From the NCBI RefSeq assembly GCF_022627325.1, contig NZ_JAETZZ010000011.1, forward strand, positions 124,001 to 188,000: DNA of 64,000 bases, given 5' to 3'. The position numbers and the translations under genes were made by a program. Shown in pieces: positions 1 through 8,156 of this stretch. The notes beneath the pieces are model-generated. The model worked only from the letters and a program-made list of their open reading frames with translations. It did no database searches and had not been told where the DNA came from. The stretch comes from Pseudomonas putida. GTDB lineage: Bacteria > Pseudomonadota > Gammaproteobacteria > Pseudomonadales > Pseudomonadaceae. The stretch's first letter is position 1. Each line of letters starts with the position of its first letter.

Positions 1-12
1 ACGCGCTTTCAT
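1..12 (-). CDS. 5' end of a divergent gene (partial)
   Basis: Only the first four codons (Met-Lys-Ala-Arg) fall in the window, read leftward from an ATG at 12. A GGAG motif lies 9 nt upstream of that ATG on the minus strand, which is a convincing ribosome binding site. The product cannot be identified. The gene would be divergent from cysK, with about 130 bp of shared upstream region. Confidence 0.45.
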
Positions 13-144
13 CGCAGCAATCTCCAAGGCGGGTGGTGCGGTTGACCGCACGCCGCCTGGGCGAGTTCGAACGGACTTTACGGGCCAACGGGGCAGGCTT
101 ACCCTTTAAGTCTTTCCCTGCCACTTCATGCCAAGGACCCTGCC

Positions 145-1119
145 ATGAGCCGTATCTACGCAGACAACGCCCATTCCATCGGCAATACGCCGCTGGTGCA
201 GATCAACCGCATCGCCCCGCGCGGGGTGACCATCCTTGCCAAGATCGAAGGGCGCAACCCTGGGTACTCGGTCAAGTGCCGCATCGGCGCGAGCATGGTC
301 TGGGACGCCGAGGGCAGCGGCAAGCTCAAGCCCGGCATGACCATCGTCGAGCCGACTTCAGGCAACACCGGTATTGGCCTGGCCTTCGTCGCCGCCGCCC
401 GGGGTTACAAACTGCTCCTGACCATGCCGGCCTCGATGAGCCTGGAGCGTCGCAAGGTGCTGAAGGCCCTGGGCGCCGAGCTGGTGTTGACCGAGCCTGC
501 CAAGGGCATGAAAGGCGCGATTGAGAAGGCCAACGAGATCGTCGCTTCGGACCCGTCGCAGTACTTCCTGCCAGGCCAGTTCGACAACCCGGCCAACCCG
601 GCCATTCATGAAAAGACCACTGGCCCGGAAATCTGGAACGACACTGACGGTGCGGTCGACGTGCTGGTGGCCGGTGTGGGCACCGGTGGCACCATTACTG
701 GCGTGTCGCGCTATATCAAGCACACCCAGGGCAAGGCGATCCTTTCGGTGGCGGTCGAACCTGTGGCCTCGCCGCTGATCAGCCAGACCTTGGCCGGTGA
801 GGAGCTCAAGCCCAGCCCGCACAAGATCCAGGGCATCGGTGCCGGCTTTGTGCCGAAGAACCTTGACCTGTCGATCGTCGATCAGGTCGAGACCGTGACC
901 GATGACGAGGCCAAGGCGATGGCCATCCGCCTGATGCAGGAGGAGGGGATCCTTTGCGGCATTTCCTGTGGCGCGGCGATGGCGGCGGCGGTGCGGCTTG
1001 CGGAAAAGCCGGAGATGCAGGGTAAGACCATCGTCGTGATCCTGCCCGACTCCGGTGAGCGCTACCTGTCGAGCATGCTGTTTGCCGACATGTTCAGCGA
1101 GCAGGAGAATCAGCAGTAA
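145..1119 (+). CDS. cysK: Cysteine synthase A (O-acetylserine sulfhydrylase)
   Basis: PLP enzyme that makes L-cysteine from O-acetylserine and sulfide in the cytoplasm. The 324 residues match the usual CysK length. The substrate-loop motif TSGNTG is at about residues 71-76, the PLP-binding lysine is probably K44 (in NPGYSVKCRIG), and a glycine-rich phosphate-binding loop GVGTGGTITG lies near the middle. The C-terminal PDSGERYLS is typical of CysK. I prefer CysK to CysM because of this C-terminus and the overall length. The ATG at 145 follows an AAGGA. The stop is followed at once by a heptad-repeat array that may form the transcript end. Confidence 0.93.
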   Translation: MSRIYADNAHSIGNTPLVQINRIAPRGVTILAKIEGRNPGYSVKCRIGASMVWDAEGSGKLKPGMTIVEPTSGNTGIGLAFVAAARGYKLLLTMPASMSLERRKVLKALGAELVLTEPAKGMKGAIEKANEIVASDPSQYFLPGQFDNPANPAIHEKTTGPEIWNDTDGAVDVLVAGVGTGGTITGVSRYIKHTQGKAILSVAVEPVASPLISQTLAGEELKPSPHKIQGIGAGFVPKNLDLSIVDQVETVTDDEAKAMAIRLMQEEGILCGISCGAAMAAAVRLAEKPEMQGKTIVVILPDSGERYLSSMLFADMFSEQENQQ

Positions 1120-1215
1120 GCGGCAAGCGGCAAGCTGCAAGCTAAAGCGGACTGTGGGGGCCTTTCGCTTGAGGCTTGAAGCTTGAAGCTTGAAGCTTGA
1201 AGCTTGCGGCTTTCG
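1120..1215. repeat. 7-bp tandem repeat arms after cysK
   Basis: Directly after the cysK stop are about four units of the GCKGCAA type (1120-1147). After a short spacer come seven consecutive 7-bp units of the GCTTGAR type (1167-1215). The two arms are imperfect reverse complements, so the transcript could fold into a long imperfect hairpin. A related array follows fadD2 at 38,808. A terminator or 3'-end stabiliser role is inferred. Confidence 0.75.
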
Positions 1216-1347
1216 TTTATTGCAAAATCTTCATGAGTGAGTTCTCGCCCGGGTTGTTTTTACCTAGGCGTGATGGGTTTATGATGGCCGGATGATTTTT
1301 ATTGGGGGCAGGCAGCGCTGGCCTGCGCCCTCTCCAAGGAGTGTTGC

Positions 1348-2283
1348 ATGACCTTTTCCTTCGTCGCCAAGGCAGGTGTCCTGCTGGTTTTTTTCGGCAG
1401 CGTGCTGTTCGTTCACCTGCGCGGCAAGGCTCGGTTGCCGGTCCTGCGCCAGTTCGTCAACCATTCCGCGCTGTTCGCCCCCTACAACGCGTTGATGTAC
1501 CTGTTCTCCGGGGTGCCGTCCAAGCCCTACCTCGACCGCCAGCGCTTCCCTGAACTGGACGTGCTCAAGGACAACTGGCAGCAGATCCGTGAGGAGGCCA
1601 TGCGCCTGTTCGATGAGGGCTACATCCGCGCTGCTGAAAAAGACAACGACGCAGGCTTCGGCTCGTTCTTCAAGAAGGGCTGGAAGCGCTTCTACCTGAA
1701 GTGGTACGACAAACCGCTGCCGTCGGCCGAGGCGCTGTGCCCCAAGACCGTCGAACTGGTCAGCGCCATTCCCAACGTCAAAGGCGCCATGTTTGCCCTG
1801 TTGCCCGGTGGCAGCCACCTCAACCCGCACCGCGACCCCTTCGCCGGTTCGCTGCGTTATCACTTGGGCTTGTCCACGCCGAACTCCGACAATTGCCGCA
1901 TCTACGTCGACGGCCAGGCCTACGCCTGGCGCGATGGCGAAGACGTGATGTTCGACGAAACCTACGTGCACTGGGTCAAGAACGAAACCGACGTCACCCG
2001 GGTGATCCTGTTCTGCGACATCGAACGCCCGCTCAGCAGCCCGCTGATGACCCGCATCAACCGCAAGGTCAGCGACTTCCTCGGCCGTGCCACTGCACCG
2101 CAGAACACCGATGACGAGCGCGTGGGCGGCATCAACCAGGCGTACGCCTGGAGCAAACGCTTCAGCAACCGGATCAGCACCCACGTGAAGCAGTTCAAGC
2201 GTGCCAACCCTAAGGCCTACCGCATTCTGCGGCCGGTGCTGGCGGTGGTCGTGGCCTACCTGCTGTATCGCTGGTTGTTCTGA
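1348..2283 (+). CDS. LpxO-like aspartyl/asparaginyl beta-hydroxylase family dioxygenase
   Basis: Predicted Fe(II)/2-oxoglutarate dioxygenase. It has the family's metal motif HRD in LNPHRDPF, a second histidine in ETYVHWVKN, and an arginine after it that would bind 2-oxoglutarate. Hydrophobic segments at the N-terminus (about residues 4-22) and C-terminus (RPVLAVVVAYLLYRWLF) suggest membrane attachment, as in LpxO, which 2-hydroxylates lipid A acyl chains at the inner membrane. The 311-residue length also fits LpxO. The start follows AAGGAG. The lipid A substrate is inferred from the family; peptide-acting homologues exist. Confidence 0.8.
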   Translation: MTFSFVAKAGVLLVFFGSVLFVHLRGKARLPVLRQFVNHSALFAPYNALMYLFSGVPSKPYLDRQRFPELDVLKDNWQQIREEAMRLFDEGYIRAAEKDNDAGFGSFFKKGWKRFYLKWYDKPLPSAEALCPKTVELVSAIPNVKGAMFALLPGGSHLNPHRDPFAGSLRYHLGLSTPNSDNCRIYVDGQAYAWRDGEDVMFDETYVHWVKNETDVTRVILFCDIERPLSSPLMTRINRKVSDFLGRATAPQNTDDERVGGINQAYAWSKRFSNRISTHVKQFKRANPKAYRILRPVLAVVVAYLLYRWLF

Positions 2284-2412
2284 AGGTTCGGTGCCTGTTG
2301 GGCTCAATCGCCGGCGGCGATGGGGCCCACCAGGCATCACAGCAGCCCGCTATTGTCCCGGCTCTGATTCATCGCTATAGTCCAGAGCATTCACCTCCCC
2401 GAAGATCTGCTC

Positions 2413-2574
2413 ATGCCTGCCAATCTGTCCACCACAAGCTTTGCCCTCGCGCCAGTCGCGGGCATGGTTGTGCGTGGCAGCCAGCAGCCGGTCATGGTCA
2501 GTCATTACCCACCACCTGTCAGTGGCGTTGTAGGCGGCGTAGCTCCGCCTCCTTGTGTGGTCGTGCTGGGCTGA
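2413..2574 (+). CDS. Possible 53-residue ORF upstream of a DMT transporter
   Basis: ATG at 2413 to TGA at 2572-2574 encodes 53 residues with a proline/valine/glycine-rich centre (HYPPPVSGVVGG). The ribosome binding site is weak. It occupies part of a 407-bp gap between the LpxO-like gene and the transporter. I recognise no family. It could be a short leader peptide or chance reading frame. Confidence 0.3.
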   Translation: MPANLSTTSFALAPVAGMVVRGSQQPVMVSHYPPPVSGVVGGVAPPPCVVVLG

Positions 2575-2690
2575 TCGGCTTTTTGCCGAACCCCTTCACA
2601 CACGCAACCTACTGAACACGGTCGGCTACTTCCCTCGCTGAAGCGCACGCCGTCCGTTTGGCTTATCTGCCTACTATCAGGTGGCAATAC

Positions 2691-3572
2691 ATGTCTGTCT
2701 TTACCAAAGCATCCGTGGCCTCGGCGGCCACTACCAGCCTGTTCGTCCTGCTGTGGAGCAGTGGCGCCATCGTCTCCAAGCTCGGCCTGGCCCAAGCCAG
2801 CCCATTTGCCTTCCTGCTGCTGCGCTCAGCGCTGGCACTCACCGGGTTGCTGCTGATCGGCCCGTTGCTTGGGCTGCGCTGGCCGCGCACACGTGGGGCG
2901 ATGCTGCGCGCCCTTGGCACCGGCTGCGTGCTGCTCGGTGCCTACCAGATCTTCTACCTGCTGGCGCTCAATACCCACGTGACCCCCGGCGTGATGGCCA
3001 CGGTGATGGGGGTACAACCGATCCTCACTGTGGTGCTGATGGAGCGCCAGCGCTCCTGGCGCCGGCTGTTCGGTCTGGGCCTGGGGCTGGGCGGGCTGGT
3101 GATGGTGGTCTATCAGGGTATGAACCTGGGCGGTGTGTCGCTGGCCGGGATGCTGTTCGCCTTGCTGGCGCTAGGCAGCATGACCTTGGGTTCGATCCTG
3201 CAAAAACGCATCACGGAAAACCCCATGGGCACGCTGGGGCTGCAGTATCTGGCGGGGTTTGCCCTGTGTGCGGTGATCGCGCCGCTGCAGCCGCTGCACG
3301 TTACATGGAGCGGCAGTTTCATCGGTGCGCTGCTATGGATGGGGCTGGTGGTTTCGCTGCTGGCGACCCTGCTGCTGTACCGTCTGATCGCCAAAGGCAA
3401 TCTGGTCAACGTCACCAGCCTGTTCTACCTGGTGCCGGCGGTGACTGCGGTGATGGACTTGCTGATCTTCGGTAATCGCCTGGCACCGCTCAGCCTGCTG
3501 GGCATGGGGCTGATCGTGGTCGGTTTGCTGTTCGTGTTCGGCAAGCCTGCCAGTCGTCTGGCCCGAGCCTAG
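2691..3572 (+). CDS. EamA/DMT superfamily transporter
   Basis: Inner-membrane protein of 293 residues with about ten hydrophobic segments in two EamA repeats, typical of drug/metabolite exporters and amino-acid effluxers (RhaT/YdcZ style). The ATG at 2691 follows AGGTGG with proper spacing; an upstream TTG at 2658 is less likely. It converges on the DUF4265 gene, with only four bases between the two stops. The substrate is unknown. Confidence 0.85.
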   Translation: MSVFTKASVASAATTSLFVLLWSSGAIVSKLGLAQASPFAFLLLRSALALTGLLLIGPLLGLRWPRTRGAMLRALGTGCVLLGAYQIFYLLALNTHVTPGVMATVMGVQPILTVVLMERQRSWRRLFGLGLGLGGLVMVVYQGMNLGGVSLAGMLFALLALGSMTLGSILQKRITENPMGTLGLQYLAGFALCAVIAPLQPLHVTWSGSFIGALLWMGLVVSLLATLLLYRLIAKGNLVNVTSLFYLVPAVTAVMDLLIFGNRLAPLSLLGMGLIVVGLLFVFGKPASRLARA

Positions 3573-3576
3573 GCCG

Positions 3577-4047
3577 TCAGCGAAACTCTTCGGGGATGGG
3601 GTGGCGCAGCACGCCTTCCTCGAAGTCCAGGTTGCCGGCCTCGCGCTGTGTCAGCAGGTAGTAGAGCAGGGTGTCGAGTGAGCGCGAGGGCGGGACTTCC
3701 ACGGCCAGCATCCTGACCGCTTTTTCGACTTCGCTGGTGCAGCCGAACTCTTCGAGTGCTGCACGCACCTGCTCAAGGTCGCCGGCTGCTTTCACAAGAA
3801 TGCGAAATACCGAAGCGCCGCCACTGCGCAGCAAACCTTCGAACCAGGATTGCTCGCCGTCTTCGCTGATGCTGATGGTATCGCCGGGTGCGATGCCGTA
3901 GGCATAGAACGGGAGGCTGTCGACCTGGTAGCCAGCCGCGGTGCGTTTTGCCCACAGGCCTTCCACCGATGCGGGTGGATAGCCTTGGGCATCCTGCTCC
4001 AGGCGCCAGAGCACGATCTTGTAGGCTGGGGTTTGCTCGGGGGGCAT
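3577..4047 (-). CDS. DUF4265 domain protein
   Basis: A soluble 156-residue protein with no signal peptide or membrane segment. The N-terminal half (VEGLWAKRTAAGYQVDSLPFY, then GIAPGDTISISEDG) resembles the DUF4265 fold and the C-terminal half carries an aliphatic segment LDTLLYYLLTQREAG. Function is unknown. It is convergent with the DMT transporter and appears monocistronic. The ribosome binding site is weak. Confidence 0.7.
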   Translation of the reverse strand: MPPEQTPAYKIVLWRLEQDAQGYPPASVEGLWAKRTAAGYQVDSLPFYAYGIAPGDTISISEDGEQSWFEGLLRSGGASVFRILVKAAGDLEQVRAALEEFGCTSEVEKAVRMLAVEVPPSRSLDTLLYYLLTQREAGNLDFEEGVLRHPIPEEFR

Positions 4048-4113
4048 GGGCGTTACGTGTCTTGAGGGCTGCTTATCGTAATGTCCTTTGGCGACGTTGT
4101 CTGTACTGGCCCT

Positions 4114-4262
4114 ATCGCCGGCTTGCCGGCTCCAGGGATCGCGCCAGCTTTTAGAAGTTGAGCAAGACAGATGCTCTCAACGGACTGCCCAGCAGTTGAA
4201 GCCCGATTCAATTTCTTGGGGCAGTCCACACTATGGGCCAGCTTGCCGGCGATAGCGCCGGC
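4114..4262. repeat. REP-like inverted pair between DUF4265 and porin genes
   Basis: Two oppositely oriented copies of a REP-type core occur here: ATCGCCGGCTTGCCGGCTCC at 4114-4133, and its inverse around GCCAGCTTGCCGGCGATAG at 4237-4255. Between them, 4141-4178 carries a 38-nt block that recurs at 19,911-19,948. The core also recurs at 19,881 and twice near 60,290-60,416. This is the layout of a BIME-like element. Confidence 0.75.
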
Positions 4263-4279
4263 GCAGGCAACCAAGGCGG

Positions 4280-5509
4280 TTAGAAGTAATAGCCGATATT
4301 GATATTGGTTCGGTAATACCAGTCATTGCTGCCCACCGAGCTGGTGCTGGTCCAGCCTGTGCCATTTTCCGCCCCACCAAACGGGTTGGCATTGCGCGCC
4401 CAGGTCAGGTCGACCCAGGCCATGATCGGCATGGCCAGGAACTGCGCGCCAACAGTGAACATCTGCGAATCATCCCAGCCATGCTCATCCTTCATCATCC
4501 GGCTGTAGTCGGTATAGAGCTTGATTTTCTTAAGCTGCCCCAGCTTCGGGGTCAGTACGTCATAGCCGACGTTGACCGCTGCGAGGGTGGCCTTGGCGGC
4601 GATCAGGTAGGCAGGGGTCAGGCCGTTACCGCCCATCAGCACTGCGTCATTGCTGACCCCCGCCGGGTTCTTCGGATCGTACTCATAACGGATCGCCTGG
4701 CCCGTCATCGTCCAAGGGCCTGTGTTGAGCAGCGCGTGGACCCCGCCTGCCCAGTAATCGCCATCGTCATGGGTGGTGGCGTTGTACAGCTCGGCAGCCG
4801 CCAGCGAGGCACCCAGCTCGGTCTTCCAGCCATCACCGCTGAAGGTACGGGCGACACGGGCGTTGACCTGGTTGTGTTTCTCGTTGTCCTGGCGCGATTG
4901 GGTAAACGGCACGGCATTGTCGTCCAGGTCGGCATAACGCCCGACTTCTGGTGAGTAGCGCAGGCTTGAAGGCAGCATGCGCGGGAAGTAACCCAATTGC
5001 AGATCCCACTGCGCATCCTTGTAGCTGTATTTGAGGCCTGTGCCTGCGCTGACGCCGTAACCCATGAAGAACGGTATGTGATAGCTCCAGCCAAACTGTG
5101 GGTACGGCTCCAGGCCGAACGGTTTGAACGGCGCCCCGACTTGCAGGTTGGCTTGGGCGCTGAAGCGGTAGCCGATGTAGCCACGGTCGATCGAACGCTT
5201 GCCGTCGTCCTGGAACCAGTAGCCGACATCGCTGAACAGCTGGCGATGACTGGCCTGCACGTCGAGGCGGAAGGTATCGAACAGCAAGCGGCCGTTGTTT
5301 TCGGTGGTGTCCCAGTGTTCGTCGCGGTAGTTGACGCGCAGGGCGCCACCGATATCCAGGCTGCTCTGCCCGTCCTCGCTGCGCCAGGCGATGTGCGGGA
5401 AAGGCTTTTTCGCCGTGGGTGGCTGGTCCGGGGTGGCGGGGCCGGGTTCGGACGCGAAGCTTGCGCAGCTGCCGAGAATCAGACCGAGGCTTATCACATA
5501 TCTTTTCAT
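4280..5509 (-). CDS. Outer-membrane porin associated with the catabolic cluster
   Basis: A 409-residue precursor with a signal peptide (MKRYVISLGLILGSCASFAS) and a mature part rich in alternating aromatic/polar beta-strand patterns, ending in a C-terminal phenylalanine (INIGYYF) as outer-membrane barrels do. I start it at 5509, where the signal peptide begins, rather than at further upstream codons. It lies 387 bp beyond the operon's last enzyme gene, past a terminator, and an operator-like sequence (5670-5685) matching those of the operon lies in its upstream region. Probably it admits the pathway's substrate. The exact porin family (OprP/O-like or other) is uncertain. Confidence 0.8.
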   Translation of the reverse strand: MKRYVISLGLILGSCASFASEPGPATPDQPPTAKKPFPHIAWRSEDGQSSLDIGGALRVNYRDEHWDTTENNGRLLFDTFRLDVQASHRQLFSDVGYWFQDDGKRSIDRGYIGYRFSAQANLQVGAPFKPFGLEPYPQFGWSYHIPFFMGYGVSAGTGLKYSYKDAQWDLQLGYFPRMLPSSLRYSPEVGRYADLDDNAVPFTQSRQDNEKHNQVNARVARTFSGDGWKTELGASLAAAELYNATTHDDGDYWAGGVHALLNTGPWTMTGQAIRYEYDPKNPAGVSNDAVLMGGNGLTPAYLIAAKATLAAVNVGYDVLTPKLGQLKKIKLYTDYSRMMKDEHGWDDSQMFTVGAQFLAMPIMAWVDLTWARNANPFGGAENGTGWTSTSSVGSNDWYYRTNINIGYYF

Positions 5510-5669
5510 GCCATGCCCTGCAAGGTGGGGAAGTTTTCCGCAGGCAAAAGGGGAGCGTCGCCCGGTCCTGCGGGTATTTTGTTTTATGGGTGAGATGTTG
5601 TTTGACGAAGGGAATGGAGCAGGTTCTGTGCCAAGTTCTCTTGTTAAATAAAAGTGTATAAATAACAAT

Positions 5670-5685
5670 TATTTATATTTGAAAC
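5670..5685. promoter_or_regulatory. Candidate IclR-type operator upstream of the porin gene
   Basis: TATTTATATTTGAAAC is a degenerate copy of the palindrome GTTTTAYANRTGAAAC found three times upstream of the operon. It sits in an AT-rich stretch about 160 bp upstream of the porin start. Binding by the cluster's IclR protein is inferred. Confidence 0.45.
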
Positions 5686-5842
5686 GGCCTTGTTTGTACC
5701 GTATCTGGAACAGGCTGAAAGTTTGGTTACTGTTATGCCCAGGCACTGTGCGTCGGTGCACTATTTTGTCTTGGGTTGTATCAGTAGCTGCCTTGTCGCT
5801 GGCAAATCGCCGATAAGGAATGAACCGTAATAAAATCAGGTC

Positions 5843-5869
5843 AAAAAAAACCGGCCCATGAGGCCGGTC
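5843..5869 (-). terminator. Rho-independent terminator of the catabolic operon
   Basis: On the minus strand ACCGGCC-TCATG-GGCCGGT forms a 7-bp GC stem with a 5-nt loop, followed by eight T residues. It begins 28 nt after the stop of the reductase gene, so it ends the operon before the porin gene. Confidence 0.9.
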
Positions 5870-5896
5870 AAATTTACGCGTGAGCAAATGCTCGGT

Positions 5897-6856
5897 TCAC
5901 AGGTCAAGCACCAACCGCCGGCTCTTGCACCCGGAAACACACACCATCATCGATTGGTTCGCCGCCCGTTCAGCTTTGGTCAGCACCCCGTCGCGATGGT
6001 CCACATCCCCCTCCAGCACCCGTGTCTCGCAAGAGCCACACACCCCCTCACGGCAGCTGTACTCGATATCGCAACCGGCTTCGAGCAATACATCCAGCAG
6101 GTTCAACCCAGGTTCGACGCTGACCGTCCTGCCTGAGCGGCTCAGCTCGACGCTGTAGCTGGCCTGGGCATCGTCCGAGGCCGCCACCTCGGCTGCGGTA
6201 AAGCGCTCGATATGCGCATGGGGGTAACCCAGGCGTTCGCAGGTCTGCTCGAAGGCATCGAGCATCGGCGTCGGCCCACAGCAGTAGAAGTGCGTGTCTG
6301 CAGGGCGCCCGTCCAGGTAGCCGGCCAGGTCCGGCAGGCCGCCTTTTTCGTCGTTGAAGTGGTAGATCACGTTTGCCCCAAGCCCGCTGATTTCCTCCAG
6401 CAGTGCGGCTTCGGCACGCGAGCGTGCACAGTAGATCAGCTCGGCCGAGCGCCCCAGCGCCAGCAACTGGCGGAACATGCAGTAGATCGGCGTAATGCCG
6501 ATGCCACCCGCCACCAGTACGCTGTGGCTGGCGCGCGTGTCCAAGGCAAAGTTGTTGCGTGGCTGGGAGATCTGCAGTTGCGTGCCCACGCGCAGTTGCT
6601 CGTGCACATAGCGCGACCCCCCGCGGCTGGCCCGGTCACGCAGGATACCGACCACATAACGACCCTGGTCGCTTGGCGCGTTCAGCAGCGAGTAGCTGCG
6701 TACCAGGCCATTGGGCAGGTGCAGGTCGATGTGCGAACCGGCATCGAACGGCGCGAACACCGTGTCCCCCCAGGGGCGCAGCTCGACGCTGATGATGCCT
6801 TCGGCTTCATGGCGCAGGGTGTGCACCCGTGCGCTGATGGTTGAGGAGTTGGACAT
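5897..6856 (-). CDS. Phthalate-dioxygenase-reductase-type ferredoxin reductase
   Basis: A 319-residue electron-transfer partner of the Rieske oxygenase. An N-terminal flavin-binding barrel (RSYSLLNAP near residues 53-61) precedes an NADH-binding domain (GGIGITPI near 117-124; CCGPTPM near 192-198). The C-terminal plant-type [2Fe-2S] domain has cysteines at about 268, 273, 276 and 306. Flavin-NAD-FeS order is that of VanB/PDR-type reductases. It starts 8 nt after the oxygenase stop, so the two genes are co-transcribed. It is the last gene before the operon terminator. Confidence 0.93.
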   Translation of the reverse strand: MSNSSTISARVHTLRHEAEGIISVELRPWGDTVFAPFDAGSHIDLHLPNGLVRSYSLLNAPSDQGRYVVGILRDRASRGGSRYVHEQLRVGTQLQISQPRNNFALDTRASHSVLVAGGIGITPIYCMFRQLLALGRSAELIYCARSRAEAALLEEISGLGANVIYHFNDEKGGLPDLAGYLDGRPADTHFYCCGPTPMLDAFEQTCERLGYPHAHIERFTAAEVAASDDAQASYSVELSRSGRTVSVEPGLNLLDVLLEAGCDIEYSCREGVCGSCETRVLEGDVDHRDGVLTKAERAANQSMMVCVSGCKSRRLVLDL

Positions 6857-6864
6857 CGGGCACC

Positions 6865-7899
6865 TCAGGCCAGTTGCTGGGTTTCGATCAGGGCCAACTG
6901 TTCCTTGGCCTTGCCCTTGAGGTAGCGGCGCAGGCGCACCACGCCAAGGTCGTGCTGGTAGAGGTTTTCCCGTTGGTTGGCGTCGAACTCCATGAACTCC
7001 AGCAGCACCCGGTCCTGCTCCAGCACCGCCCAGTGGCGCGCTTCCAGGCGGTTCTTGTAGAGGAAGCGCCAGGTGTCGCGCTGCCAGCCGGTCAGCGGCC
7101 GCGCGCGCCAGTGGAACACGGCCGACAACGCTCGGCTGCTCGGCGTGTAGCTGCCGATGATGGTGAAGTTGCCGCCTGGGCCACCGGTCTTGGGGTATGG
7201 GATTTCCAGGCGCAGCCAGTGGCAGCCATTGTCGAGGAATTCGGTCCAGTCGAAGTTGACCCCGCGCTGGCCTTCTTTCTCGAAGACAAAGCCTTGTTCG
7301 GTATCGCGGGTGACGAACCTGGCGGTGGCTTCGCCCTCGCTCATGGAATGGGACATCTTGTGCAAGTAGGTGCCGTGCATCGGGTCCATGACGTTGTCGA
7401 GCACGTAGCGGTAGTCGCCTTTCCATTCGGTGTAGCAAAGGAAGCTGCTCCACTGGGGCGAGGTCAGCTGCTCGGGCAATACCAGCTCTGGTGGTGTGTC
7501 CAGGTGCGGGTCGGCGGCGTTGAACAGAAAGATTGCCCCTGCAGCCTCGCGGGTGTGGAACATCCGTGTAGGGCGGCTGCCTTCGAGTTTGCAGCCTGGG
7601 CTACCGGGCACTTTGGTGACAGTGCCGTCGCAGCGCACCTCGATGCCGTGGTACGGGCACTGCAGGCGATCACCCAGCACCGGCCCTTGGGACAGCGGCG
7701 CGCCACGGTGCGGGCAGTGGTCCTCAAGCGCGTGCACCTGGCCATCGTTGTCGCGCCACAGGGCGATCTTATAGCCCAGGCGACGGATGGAAAGGGGTTT
7801 TTCGTTCAACAGTTCCGATGGCAGCACCGGGAACCAGAGGTCTTTCAGGCCATTGGCCAGGTGTTGTTCAACAGGGTCGACGGTTATATGCATGTTCAT
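6865..7899 (-). CDS. Rieske non-heme iron oxygenase, VanA/phthalate type
   Basis: Catalytic oxygenase of a two-component hydroxylase or O-demethylase. The Rieske centre is C62-x-H64 and C81-x2-H84 (CPHRGAP, CPYHG). Mononuclear-iron ligands are visible as D172, H175 and H180 in MDPMHGTYLH. At 344 residues it fits the class IA alpha-only oxygenases such as VanA and phthalate 4,5-dioxygenase. The start at 7899 follows GGAGAAG. Electrons should come from the downstream reductase. Whether it dihydroxylates a ring or removes a methyl group cannot be read from the sequence. Confidence 0.93.
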   Translation of the reverse strand: MNMHITVDPVEQHLANGLKDLWFPVLPSELLNEKPLSIRRLGYKIALWRDNDGQVHALEDHCPHRGAPLSQGPVLGDRLQCPYHGIEVRCDGTVTKVPGSPGCKLEGSRPTRMFHTREAAGAIFLFNAADPHLDTPPELVLPEQLTSPQWSSFLCYTEWKGDYRYVLDNVMDPMHGTYLHKMSHSMSEGEATARFVTRDTEQGFVFEKEGQRGVNFDWTEFLDNGCHWLRLEIPYPKTGGPGGNFTIIGSYTPSSRALSAVFHWRARPLTGWQRDTWRFLYKNRLEARHWAVLEQDRVLLEFMEFDANQRENLYQHDLGVVRLRRYLKGKAKEQLALIETQQLA

Positions 7900-7918
7900 C
7901 TTGTTCTTCTCCGCAGGC

Positions 7919-8146
7919 TCATTCGCCCAGCCGTGCCATCAGGGTTACAAAGGCGTCTTCAGTCCACTCTCCGCTGGTCAGCGGGCAAGGCGGGCCGGCC
8001 AGGTTGAGGTGGGCGAGTAATTGCGCCAGCTCGCTCACGCCATTGCCGTAGGCGCGCTCGATGGAGTCGCCGAGCAGGTCCTCGAACGGTGTGTTGGGGC
8101 GTTTGCGTGCCTGATGCGGCTGCAGGTAAACCTCGGGTGTGCTCAT
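7919..8146 (-). CDS. Small 75-residue protein of the oxygenase cluster
   Basis: A short soluble protein between the VOC dioxygenase and the Rieske oxygenase, closely packed with both. It has a basic N-terminus (QARKRPNTPFED), a helical middle and a C-terminal WTEDAFVTLMARLG motif. The C-terminal part resembles the recombinase-type helix-turn-helix small proteins found next to Rieske genes, but I hold this from memory only. A role as accessory or regulatory subunit is a guess. Confidence 0.7.
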   Translation of the reverse strand: MSTPEVYLQPHQARKRPNTPFEDLLGDSIERAYGNGVSELAQLLAHLNLAGPPCPLTSGEWTEDAFVTLMARLGE

Positions 8147-8156
8147 GGGATCGACC

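Noticed and set aside
145..1119. Annotation as cysM
   Set aside because: The length of 324 residues and the PDSGERYLS C-terminus fit CysK better than the shorter CysM.
1120..1215. CRISPR-like repeat array
   Set aside because: Units are 7 bp, contiguous, without spacers and arranged as inverted arms; they are intergenic repeats, not CRISPR.
5897..7453. A single long minus-strand frame spanning the Rieske oxygenase region and the reductase
   Set aside because: Its first part is the wrong frame of the oxygenase gene. The reductase starts at 6856 (MSNSSTIS), after the oxygenase stop, so there is no fusion protein.
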